8,409 nt of DNA from CAZNUP01 sp964609775 (GTDB lineage: Bacteria > Patescibacteriota > Microgenomatia > JAMCZE01), in NCBI GenBank assembly GCA_964609775.1, contig CAZSSJ010000029.1, positions 1-8,409 of the forward strand, read 5' to 3'. Shown one piece after another: positions 1-5,293 of this stretch (the first letter of the stretch is position 1; each line of letters starts with the position of its first letter). The notes beneath the pieces are model-generated. The model did not search any database, was not told where the DNA came from, and saw only the letters and a list, made by a program, of their open reading frames with translations. A program made the translations under genes and the position numbers.

Positions 1-7
1 TGCCTAA

Positions 8-494
8 AGTCCAATCAGTTTAGCAAATTACTGGAAGTGGTGCGTAAGTCCTGATTTAATTGAGAGTCAGCGTGCATTCTTGAGACCTCCTCGTGAAGAC
101 CCGCGTCCGCGTGAGGTAAGAACTATTTATGAAGTGTTCTATCCTGTAGTTAGTCCTTTTGATACGATGGTGCAATTACCTAGCACGGATTCGGAAGCGG
201 GACGGGATATAGGCAGGATGGGAAAAACGCTAACAGAAGTGGCTCAGAGCGAGGCGGAACGGTTAGGATTGGGAAGAGTACAGTTCCATAGGTAGAGCAG
301 AGGGCGCATCAAGTGATAATCCAGCAGCGATTTTTAATGGATGTGCTCAATTTACAACGGAAGGTAAGGGGCTGTTCTATATGTGTCCAACGGTTTGGTG
401 GAGCTCGATCGTTCAAGACGTGACAGCAAGAAGATATACGGAACAGGACGGAAATAATCGCGTGAAAGTCTTCGTTGTCGATATGCCTCAGTAA
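8..494 (+). pseudogene. Unrecognised coding relic, apparently frameshifted
   Basis: One plus-strand frame is open from base 8 to a TAG at 293-295. It has a possible TTG start at 80 and encodes a charged, Pro/Arg-rich stretch ending near EVAQSEAERLGLG. The next frame is open from 267 to a TAA at 492-494 and reads DWEEYSSIGRAEGASSDNP and onward, ending VFVVDMPQ. Removing one base near 265-267 joins them smoothly as AERLDWEEYSSIG, so a single-base insertion (or a sequencing error) could have split one gene of roughly 160 codons. The second half has no convincing start before an ATG at 381. I do not recognise the product: there is no signal peptide, membrane segment or known motif. The 5' end may lie outside the window or carry another frameshift. 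Two separate small ORFs, or chance open frames, remain possible. Confidence 0.4.
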
Positions 495-533
495 TCCTCG
501 CGTATTATTGGTCGTTTTCCTAATTTTGTTATC

Positions 534-562
534 TTGATTTTACAGGATTGATTTGGAATACT
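534..562 (+). promoter_or_regulatory. Probable promoter of the large secreted protein, leaderless layout
   Basis: A -35-like TTGATT (534-539) is followed after 17 bases by a -10-like AATACT (557-562). Only seven bases separate the -10 box from the ATG at 570, so a normal start site would fall at or next to the A of ATG, giving a leaderless mRNA. There is no Shine-Dalgarno sequence before this ATG. The -10 match is moderate; the call gains weight from the same spacing at two other genes in the window. Confidence 0.45.
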
Positions 563-569
563 GTTTTGG

Positions 570-2972
570 ATGAGGTTGCTTGGCCTTCGGTTTTTCTTTT
601 TTTGTCTTATTTATGGCTTTTTTTGTTTCTTTGTCCAAAGAAATGTTTTTGCAGCACTTATTTGTGATCCGTCATGCCACAATAATGGCGTGACGTGTAT
701 TCAGGATGATGGCATGAGTTTATGCCCTCTAGAATGTTGTAGTGGGAAAAATCCAGGCTTAACTAAACCCCACTGCACGATTGTTCCGAACAAGGGAACC
801 TACACTGATGGGGAATATATCTACTACACGATAAATGCCGGAGATAATGGCGAGGTGGATTATGGAGCGAGCCGAACCGGAGGGACGCCAACCGTTTCCG
901 GAGCCTGTTCTGGAGCCGTCGGTTGGTGCGGGACGGGACTATGTGGAAACGGTGAGTCGCAGGGTGAGTGCGTCAACGTCTGCACCGGGACACATGCCAT
1001 TGCCGTCAACTCTTCCGGATTTCCCCAGACTTGCACCATCACCGCTGTCGTGGCTAACTCGGCCTACAGTGGTGTCGACGCCGGCACGTGCACGGCCACG
1101 GTGACGGTCAACTCCACTGCCCCGCCCCCTCCCGGCCCGAATCTCTATATTCGTTCAATGAGCGTCGCCCCGTATTCCGGCCCCAGCGCGAGCTCATCGG
1201 TGGCCAGCGTCACCGTTAAAAACAACGGCACAGTCGATGTCCCGGGCAACTTCCAAGTCTCGTTCAAACGCCAGGGGTTGTCTCTTGCCTGCGGTCAGGG
1301 CAACCAGTTTGCCACGGTCAACGGGTTAAACGCTGGCCAGCAGCAGACGGTCGACTTTAACTTCAACCGGCCCGGTGGGGCCGGAACCTACACGGCTGTC
1401 GCCATGGTCGACTCCGGGCCCTCCGGCGGTGCCTGCCAGATTGCCGAGACCGACGAGACGGACAACGTCAAGACGACCGACTATGACGTTTGTGATTTTG
1501 TCCCGCCCACTCAAGCGCGGCTGGTTTCGCCGGCTGATGGGTCCACGATCGCTTCTCAGTATTCGGCCAATCTCGACTGGGCTCGTCCCGCCAGCTGGGG
1601 TTCCGCCTGCCCCGACGACAAACACTACTACCTCAATGTCTGGGGGCCGTCCTTGTCCTTCCCCCCCGATTGGGATGCCAACAAGACCAGTTTCTATCCG
1701 CTCATTGATCTTGAGTGTGGCCAGACTTATACCTGGCGCGTGGACACCAGTATTGACGGGGGAGTCAACAAGACTCAGGGTAATCTTTGGAGCTTCACCA
1801 CCGCGGCTTGTTACTACAAATGTGATGTCTTGGGGGGTGGCGGTACGTGCCAAAAATGCACTTTTGCTGATGGCTGCCTGGGAGACCAAGGCGGTTGCAA
1901 CCAAGCCATGGCTGGTCAGCCCTGCCAGCAGTATGCCTGTGTGGCCAACACCTGCCCCGCCCAAGCCTGTGTCCCCGGGAGTTGTGTTGACAGCGGCGGG
2001 TGCGACAGCGGCAATCCGGGCTCCTTTTGTGGCCCCAAGTTTTTCCTCACCCGGGGGGGCAACGTCACCGCCCGAACTAACATCAGTGACGTCGATTTGC
2101 CGGTGACTAATGCCGCCGGCACCGACACCCAGTTTGTGGCCACCGCCAGCAAAGTGGGGGGAGTCGTGGGCAACTCCGGCGGCGTGGTGGCTTTTGGCGG
2201 GACTTTTGCCCCGTTGACCAACCCGCCCTCCCTGCGCTATTCCCAAGGCAGCCGCAGCTTTGACCCCAATGATTCCCAGCCGGGGTGGAACCTGGATGGC
2301 TATGTGGACACCTCCGGAACGAGCACTCAGCTCACCTCTCAGAAACTTCTGGCCAACGCCCTAAAAAATGCCGGGCTGGCCACGTTAAAGCCGTGTGACG
2401 GCAACCTCCCGGCGCCCAACCCTGGCTTCTACCTCTGGTGCTATACCAGCAACCTCAATTTTGAAAGTACCGTTGATCAAGCGATTAGTAACTCTGGCCA
2501 AAATATTGTCGTCCCGTCACCGAATGTGATGCTACCCTTACCCGTAAGCCTAAGTAGTAGCAAAAGTATTTCCGGGACCCGGACGGTGACGATCTTTGTT
2601 AATGGTGATTTGACTCTTAACGCCAATGTGGGAAGCCCGGTCAACACTTCCGGTCTGGCCTTTGTCGTCGACGGCAACCTCATTGTCGACTCGGCCGTGA
2701 CTGACCTGGCCGGCCTGTATGTTTTCTCCGGTAACTTTAATGACAACTTGAGCACTACGGACACTTTAACCGTTGACGGAATGGTGATTGGCACCAGTGA
2801 AGACCCCATCACCGGACCGTTCAACCTTGGGGCCGGCAGCACTCTGGCCCGGACTCCGACGGCCCCCGACACTCCCGGCGAGGACTTTAATTACAATGGC
2901 AAATACCTAGTGCTCTTTAAGGATCTTCTGGCCCGACCCAAGGTGAAATGGCTGGAACTGCCACCACACTAG
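570..2972 (+). CDS. Large secreted Cys-rich surface protein with CARDB-like and FN3-like domains
   Basis: This is an 800-residue exported protein. Residues 1-28 form a signal peptide: basic start (RLLGLR), a very Phe-rich hydrophobic core, and a VFA-A cleavage site. Residues 29-184 are Cys-rich and beta-like, followed by a PPPPGP linker (185-190). Residues 191 to about 305 look like a CARDB adhesion domain, ending with the family-typical ETDETDN. Residues about 310-413 resemble an FN3-type domain (SPADGS at the start, WSFTT at the end). Residues 414-487 contain 13 cysteines in 74 residues, suggesting a disulfide-bonded module. The remainder is beta-rich, with a VNGDLTL / VDGNLIV pair near 672-705, and closes with FKDLLARPKVKWLELPPH. 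Similar C-terminal regions occur in secreted proteins of Patescibacteria, as I recall; that needs a search. The likely role is a cell-surface or pilus-associated adhesin. The first roughly 280 bases are far more AT-rich than the rest. I found no membrane anchor or sortase motif. Confidence 0.85.
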   Translation: MRLLGLRFFFFCLIYGFFCFFVQRNVFAALICDPSCHNNGVTCIQDDGMSLCPLECCSGKNPGLTKPHCTIVPNKGTYTDGEYIYYTINAGDNGEVDYGASRTGGTPTVSGACSGAVGWCGTGLCGNGESQGECVNVCTGTHAIAVNSSGFPQTCTITAVVANSAYSGVDAGTCTATVTVNSTAPPPPGPNLYIRSMSVAPYSGPSASSSVASVTVKNNGTVDVPGNFQVSFKRQGLSLACGQGNQFATVNGLNAGQQQTVDFNFNRPGGAGTYTAVAMVDSGPSGGACQIAETDETDNVKTTDYDVCDFVPPTQARLVSPADGSTIASQYSANLDWARPASWGSACPDDKHYYLNVWGPSLSFPPDWDANKTSFYPLIDLECGQTYTWRVDTSIDGGVNKTQGNLWSFTTAACYYKCDVLGGGGTCQKCTFADGCLGDQGGCNQAMAGQPCQQYACVANTCPAQACVPGSCVDSGGCDSGNPGSFCGPKFFLTRGGNVTARTNISDVDLPVTNAAGTDTQFVATASKVGGVVGNSGGVVAFGGTFAPLTNPPSLRYSQGSRSFDPNDSQPGWNLDGYVDTSGTSTQLTSQKLLANALKNAGLATLKPCDGNLPAPNPGFYLWCYTSNLNFESTVDQAISNSGQNIVVPSPNVMLPLPVSLSSSKSISGTRTVTIFVNGDLTLNANVGSPVNTSGLAFVVDGNLIVDSAVTDLAGLYVFSGNFNDNLSTTDTLTVDGMVIGTSEDPITGPFNLGAGSTLARTPTAPDTPGEDFNYNGKYLVLFKDLLARPKVKWLELPPH
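2919..2972 (+). repeat. Copy 1 of a 54-base direct repeat (3' end of the surface-protein gene)
   Basis: The last 18 codons of the large secreted-protein gene, stop included, match 4362-4415 at 46 of 54 bases by my hand alignment. Most differences are at third codon positions or are conservative. Similarity stops abruptly after the stop codon in both copies. Confidence 0.8.
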
Positions 2973-2976
2973 GAAC

Positions 2977-2988
2977 AATGTTAACATT
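2977..2988. promoter_or_regulatory. 12-base perfect palindrome before the GlcG-like gene
   Basis: AATGTTAACATT is a perfect palindrome lying five bases after the stop of the large secreted-protein gene and 24 bases before the ATG at 3013. It could be an operator or dyad for a dimeric regulator. No convincing -35/-10 pair is seen here, so chance in an AT-rich gap is equally possible. Confidence 0.25.
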
Positions 2989-2999
2989 AACTCAAGAAG

Positions 3000-3007
3000 G
3001 GTGGTGA
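3000..3007 (+). promoter_or_regulatory. Ribosome binding site that decides the GlcG-like start
   Basis: GGTGGTGA differs by one base from GGAGGTGA, the ideal complement of the 16S rRNA 3' end, and lies five bases before the ATG at 3013. The two GTG codons at 3001 and 3004 fall inside this site, so they are unlikely starts. It is the best Shine-Dalgarno match in the window; most other genes here have none. Confidence 0.55.
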
Positions 3008-3012
3008 AAAAA

Positions 3013-3417
3013 ATGATGACTTTACAAAAAGCCAAAAAAGCCCTGGAGGCTTCGGAAAAGAAAGCTGCCGAACTTGAGGTAGCGGTTTCAACGGCCGTTG
3101 TTGATGACTATGGTGACCTGATTGCCTTTTCCCGCCTGGACGGGGCCCTGAAAATCAGTCCCAAATTTGCCCAGACCAAAGCCTACACCTCCGGAACGCT
3201 GGGAATGGCGACCGGCGACATGGCTCCCTATGCCGCCCCCGGCAAACCCTATTATGAAATGAACGCCCTTTTCGGCGGGGAGTTAACGACCATTGCCGGC
3301 GGCGTGCCCGTCAAACAAGGCGGAAAACTGGTCGGAGGAATCGGTGTCGGCGGATCAGCCGATGTCAACCAGGATGTGGAATGCGCCAAGGCCGCCCTGA
3401 AAGCGCTTGAGGAATAA
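3013..3417 (+). CDS. GlcG/HbpS-like protein (haem-degrading domain family)
   Basis: A 134-residue protein covering the whole GlcG/HbpS (Haem_degrading) fold. The N-terminal MTLQKAKKALEASEKKA is followed by STAVVDDYGDLIAFSRLDGA (residues 26-45) and a C-terminal IAGGVPVKQGGKLVGGIGVGG (about 94-114), the usual family signature. Family members bind haem or small ligands, and HbpS is a secreted redox sensor; the exact role of most GlcG-like proteins is unknown. This copy has no signal peptide, so it is probably cytoplasmic. I chose the ATG at 3013 because the two upstream GTG codons lie inside the Shine-Dalgarno sequence and because the family normally begins at this point. It follows the large secreted gene after 40 bases and may be read through from it. 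A hairpin covers its stop codon. I am confident of the family but not of the substrate. Confidence 0.85.
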   Translation: MMTLQKAKKALEASEKKAAELEVAVSTAVVDDYGDLIAFSRLDGALKISPKFAQTKAYTSGTLGMATGDMAPYAAPGKPYYEMNALFGGELTTIAGGVPVKQGGKLVGGIGVGGSADVNQDVECAKAALKALEE

Positions 3418-3430
3418 CAACATTCCTCAA
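3407..3430 (+). terminator. Perfect 9-bp hairpin over the GlcG-like stop codon
   Basis: TTGAGGAAT (3407-3415) pairs perfectly with ATTCCTCAA (3422-3430) across a six-base loop. The stem includes the last codons and part of the TAA stop. No clear run of T follows, so it is not a textbook intrinsic terminator. It may weaken readthrough into the toxin-antitoxin pair or protect the 3' end of the transcript. Confidence 0.4.
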
Positions 3431-3557
3431 ATGCTTGACTTCTAAAACGGCTGTTGCCGGATATTCCTATGGTCAAAAAATTCTCCCAGAACAAGCTTGA
3501 CATTGGGATTATTAAAAACCGACCTATTTTGAGGATTTCAACTACCTGAAACTGGAC

Positions 3558-3586
3558 TTGACAATCTTCAGAAGCTAGTCTATAAT
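3558..3586 (+). promoter_or_regulatory. Perfect-consensus sigma-70 promoter of the toxin-antitoxin pair
   Basis: TTGACA (3558-3563), an exact 17-base spacer and TATAAT (3581-3586) match the housekeeping consensus at all twelve positions. Transcription should begin near 3593, leaving a leader of about 26 bases before the ATG at 3619. A weak dyad, GGAAGT (3590-3595) with ACTTCT (3607-3612), lies in that leader and could serve for autoregulation by the antitoxin. No Shine-Dalgarno sequence is visible in the leader. Confidence 0.8.
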
Positions 3587-3618
3587 TCAGGAAGTCAGAA
3601 ATCTTAACTTCTAAACTT

Positions 3619-3888
3619 ATGAATCAAACGGTTGTTAGCGATCAGGAGGAGTGGTTGAAAATTTTAGGCAAAGGGATGGTGACGCTTCCGAAGAAATGGC
3701 GTGAAGATCTGGGCATCAGTTCTGGCGATGTGGTCAAGGCTAAGAAACAAGGGAGCAAAGTGATTATTGAGCCAGCGCAGGGTCAGAAAGTGCCCTACCG
3801 TGTTTATTCTAAGGCGGAGATTGAGGAATTTTTAAAAGACGACAAATTGCCTCTGGAATTGACCCAAAAGGCTCGCAAGGTTCTCTAA
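3619..3888 (+). CDS. AbrB/MazE-type antitoxin of a PIN toxin pair
   Basis: An 89-residue protein with a SpoVT/AbrB swapped-hairpin DNA-binding domain at about residues 14-52: ILGKGMVTLPKKWREDLGI, then GDVVKAKKQGSKVIIEP. The C-terminal tail (about 53-89, YRVYSKAEIEEFLKDDKLP onward) is the part that would wrap and block the toxin in this family. The PIN-domain gene begins nine bases downstream, the normal antitoxin-first order. Such antitoxins usually bind their own promoter with the toxin, which fits the strong consensus promoter 32 bases upstream. The start is the ATG at 3619, with no ribosome binding site visible. The family and pairing are well supported; toxin neutralisation is inferred from gene order. 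Confidence 0.85.
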   Translation: MNQTVVSDQEEWLKILGKGMVTLPKKWREDLGISSGDVVKAKKQGSKVIIEPAQGQKVPYRVYSKAEIEEFLKDDKLPLELTQKARKVL

Positions 3889-3897
3889 CGTTCGACT

Positions 3898-4341
3898 ATG
3901 AGAGTCTTTTTTGACGCTTCAGTCGTCATCGCCGCGCTTCTTTCGCCAAGTGGTGGTTCTTCTTTACTCCTGCAACTGACCAAGAAGGGGATTATCATTG
4001 GCCTAACATCGCAAACCGTCATTGATGAGGTCTTGGAAAAGGACAAAGCCGAGCGGTTGAAGAAATCACGAGGAGAAATTGAAGCGTTCATTTCCCAAAG
4101 TGGATTAGTTGTTCGGGAGAGGGTTAGCCCCGAAGAAATTGTTCCATATCAGACTAAGATTGATGTCCAGGATGCCCACCTTCTGGCTGGGGCGAATCTG
4201 ACGAAGTGCAGTCATCTGGTTTCGTTAGATAAAAAGCATGTGATGCGGACGGATGTTCAGAAACTGTTTCTGCCTCTTCGGATTGTGTCTCCTAAAGAAT
4301 TGCTCAAAGAAATTGTTGGGAGAAACAGGCCACCGAAATAA
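3898..4341 (+). CDS. PIN-domain ribonuclease toxin (VapC-like)
   Basis: A 147-residue PIN-domain protein, probably the toxin of the pair. It starts MRVFFDASVVIAALL, the usual PIN opening. The expected acidic metal-binding residues are all present: D6, E44 (in VIDEVLEK), D92 (in DVQDAHLLAGA) and D111 (in VSLDKKH), so the nuclease should be intact. PIN toxins cleave RNA, commonly tRNA or rRNA; the target cannot be read from sequence. The form resembles the COG1569/TIGR00305 group of putative PIN toxins rather than short classical VapC. It lies nine bases after the antitoxin with no ribosome binding site, so translation is probably coupled. Immediately after its stop lies a relic of the large surface-protein gene, which suggests the pair arrived by insertion or rearrangement. 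Confidence 0.85.
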   Translation: MRVFFDASVVIAALLSPSGGSSLLLQLTKKGIIIGLTSQTVIDEVLEKDKAERLKKSRGEIEAFISQSGLVVRERVSPEEIVPYQTKIDVQDAHLLAGANLTKCSHLVSLDKKHVMRTDVQKLFLPLRIVSPKELLKEIVGRNRPPK

Positions 4342-4361
4342 GCACGCTAAGGGCTGCGGTG

Positions 4362-4415
4362 AAGGACCTTCTGGCCCGGCCGAAGATTAAGCGGCTGGAA
4401 CTGCCGCCACACTAG
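4362..4415 (+). pseudogene. Relic of a second surface-protein gene 3' end (repeat copy 2)
   Basis: In one frame this stretch reads KDLLARPKIKRLELPPH and then a TAG stop, against KDLLARPKVKWLELPPH at the end of the 800-residue secreted protein. The DNA matches at 46 of 54 bases. The open frame upstream runs only into the toxin gene in another frame and has no start, so this is a fragment. It marks either a tandem paralogue mostly deleted, or an insertion that split or duplicated the end of the surface-protein gene. Confidence 0.75.
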
Positions 4416-4437
4416 GCTCAAAATTCCTCGCAACTCC

Positions 4438-4466
4438 TTGATTTTATCCATTCGCTATATTACAGT
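4438..4466 (+). promoter_or_regulatory. Possible promoter of the response regulators, leaderless layout
   Basis: TTGATT (4438-4443), a 17-base spacer and TACAGT (4461-4466) end six bases before the ATG at 4473. A better -10 match, TATATT (4456-4461), lies 11 bases from the ATG but only 12 bases from this -35. Either gives a leader of zero to about five bases. No Shine-Dalgarno sequence is present. Confidence 0.35.
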
Positions 4467-4472
4467 ACACTC

Positions 4473-4859
4473 ATGGTCAAAAAGATCCTCCTCGTCGATG
4501 ACGACGTGTACATTAGGGACCTCTACGCCGAGGTCTTAAAAGACGAAAACTATGACATCACCATCGCCGCTGATGGTGAAGAAGCCCTCTCTCTTGTCGA
4601 GGACGACTCTTTTGACCTGATTCTCCTTGACATCATGCTCCCCAAACTTGACGGCATTCAGGTTCTGGCCAAAATTAAAGAGGATCCGGCCAGGAAAAGC
4701 ATCCCCGTCATCATGCTCACCAATTTCGGCCAGGAAGATCTTGTCAAACAAGCTGTCACCTTGGGCTGTTCCGAATACCTTCTTAAATATAATCTCACTC
4801 CCGGCGAAATCATCACCAAAGTTGCCCAAATTTTGAATCCTAAGGAAGTGAAACTTTAA
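4473..4859 (+). CDS. Single-domain CheY-like response regulator (first of two)
   Basis: A 128-residue stand-alone receiver domain with no output domain. It carries the acidic pocket D9/D10 (LVDDD), the phospho-acceptor D53 (LILLDIMLPKLDG), the switch threonine T83 (IMLTN) and the conserved lysine K105 (LLKYN). All catalytic residues are present, so it should accept phosphate from a histidine kinase, none of which is encoded here. The lysine is followed by Tyr-Asn rather than the usual Pro. Such receivers act through protein contacts. Next to a second receiver and convergent pilC-pilB, a role like PilG/PilH in pilus control is a fair guess, not shown by the sequence. Its TAA stop overlaps the ATG of a six-codon relic at 4859. 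Confidence 0.9.
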   Translation: MVKKILLVDDDVYIRDLYAEVLKDENYDITIAADGEEALSLVEDDSFDLILLDIMLPKLDGIQVLAKIKEDPARKSIPVIMLTNFGQEDLVKQAVTLGCSEYLLKYNLTPGEIITKVAQILNPKEVKL

Positions 4860-4879
4860 TGGCGAAAAAGATTTTATAG
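4859..4879 (+). pseudogene. Six-codon response-regulator start relic (MAKKIL)
   Basis: Overlapping the TAA of the preceding receiver gene as TAATG, a tiny frame reads ATG GCG AAA AAG ATT TTA TAG, giving MAKKIL and a stop. This matches the usual opening of CheY-like proteins (M-x-K-K-I-L-x-V-D-D), as in both neighbours. It could be the stump of a third receiver gene removed by deletion, or a short leader peptide. At six codons, coincidence cannot be excluded. Confidence 0.35.
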
Positions 4880-4880
4880 C

Positions 4881-4903
4881 CCCGAACACGATTAGTGCTC
4901 GGG
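4881..4903 (+). other. Hairpin between the two response-regulator genes
   Basis: CCCGAACAC (4881-4889) and GTGCTCGGG (4895-4903) form a nine-position stem with one A-C mismatch and a five-base loop. No T run follows, so it is more likely an RNA processing or stability element between the two cistrons than a terminator. It covers the GTG at 4895, arguing against that codon as the start of the next gene. Confidence 0.4.
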
Positions 4904-4924
4904 CGCAAGGTTCTTTTGAATGAA

Positions 4925-5293
4925 ATGAAAAAGGTTCTTATTGTCGACGATGATCGATATATCCGCGAGCTCTACGAAGAGCTTCTTAAAAGCGAGGGCT
5001 ACACCGTCGAAACCGCCGTTGACGGCGAAGACGGTCTAAATAAAATCTCCGCGGGCGGCTATGATCTCATTCTTCTTGACGTCATGATGCCCAAAATCGA
5101 CGGCTACGGCGTTCTGGTCAAACTCGAAGACCAAGCTCCCAAAACCAAAAACGGCCCGATCATCATTCTCACCAATCTCGCTAACGATCCGATCATCGAC
5201 CAGGCGCTGACTAAAGGGGCCAAAGCTGCCTTCATTAAATCCGACCACACCCCCCAGGAGTTTCTCCAAATGGTCAAGGAATACCTCACCTGA
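4925..5293 (+). CDS. Single-domain CheY-like response regulator (second of two)
   Basis: A 122-residue receiver domain from the ATG at 4925. It has D8/D9 (IVDDD), phospho-acceptor D52 (LILLDVMMPKIDG), T83 (IILTN) and K105 (FIKSD), a complete active site. I prefer this ATG over the in-frame GTG at 4895, because the receiver fold begins MKKVLIVDDD here and the GTG sits in a hairpin stem. It resembles the upstream receiver over its full length, so the two are probably tandem duplicates, likely cotranscribed. Compared with the first copy it has a slightly longer loop before the T83 strand (PKTKNGP). Its last eight bases overlap the 3' end of pilC on the opposite strand, with no terminator between. 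Its partner kinase and target are unknown; pilus control is suggested by position only. Confidence 0.9.
   Translation: MKKVLIVDDDRYIRELYEELLKSEGYTVETAVDGEDGLNKISAGGYDLILLDVMMPKIDGYGVLVKLEDQAPKTKNGPIIILTNLANDPIIDQALTKGAKAAFIKSDHTPQEFLQMVKEYLT

Noticed and set aside
1375..2106. Plus-strand open frame of 243 codons in another frame
   Set aside because: It is an out-of-frame shadow of the same GC-rich gene, rich in Pro/Arg/Ser/Thr, with no domain. The 800-residue frame has the signal peptide and recognisable domains.
1326..2246. Long open frame of 306 codons on the minus strand
   Set aside because: It lies wholly opposite the GC-rich part of the secreted-protein gene, has low-complexity Gly/Ala/Val composition and no motif; GC-rich codons suppress stops on the antisense strand.
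3497..3502. A second TTGACA upstream of the toxin-antitoxin promoter
   Set aside because: No acceptable -10 box lies 16-19 bases downstream; the nearest TATTTT is 22 bases away.
3469..3549. 26-codon frame starting MVKKFSQNKLD in the gap before the antitoxin
   Set aside because: It is short, lacks a ribosome binding site, and resembles no known peptide; the MVKK opening it shares with the first response regulator is too little to call a relic.
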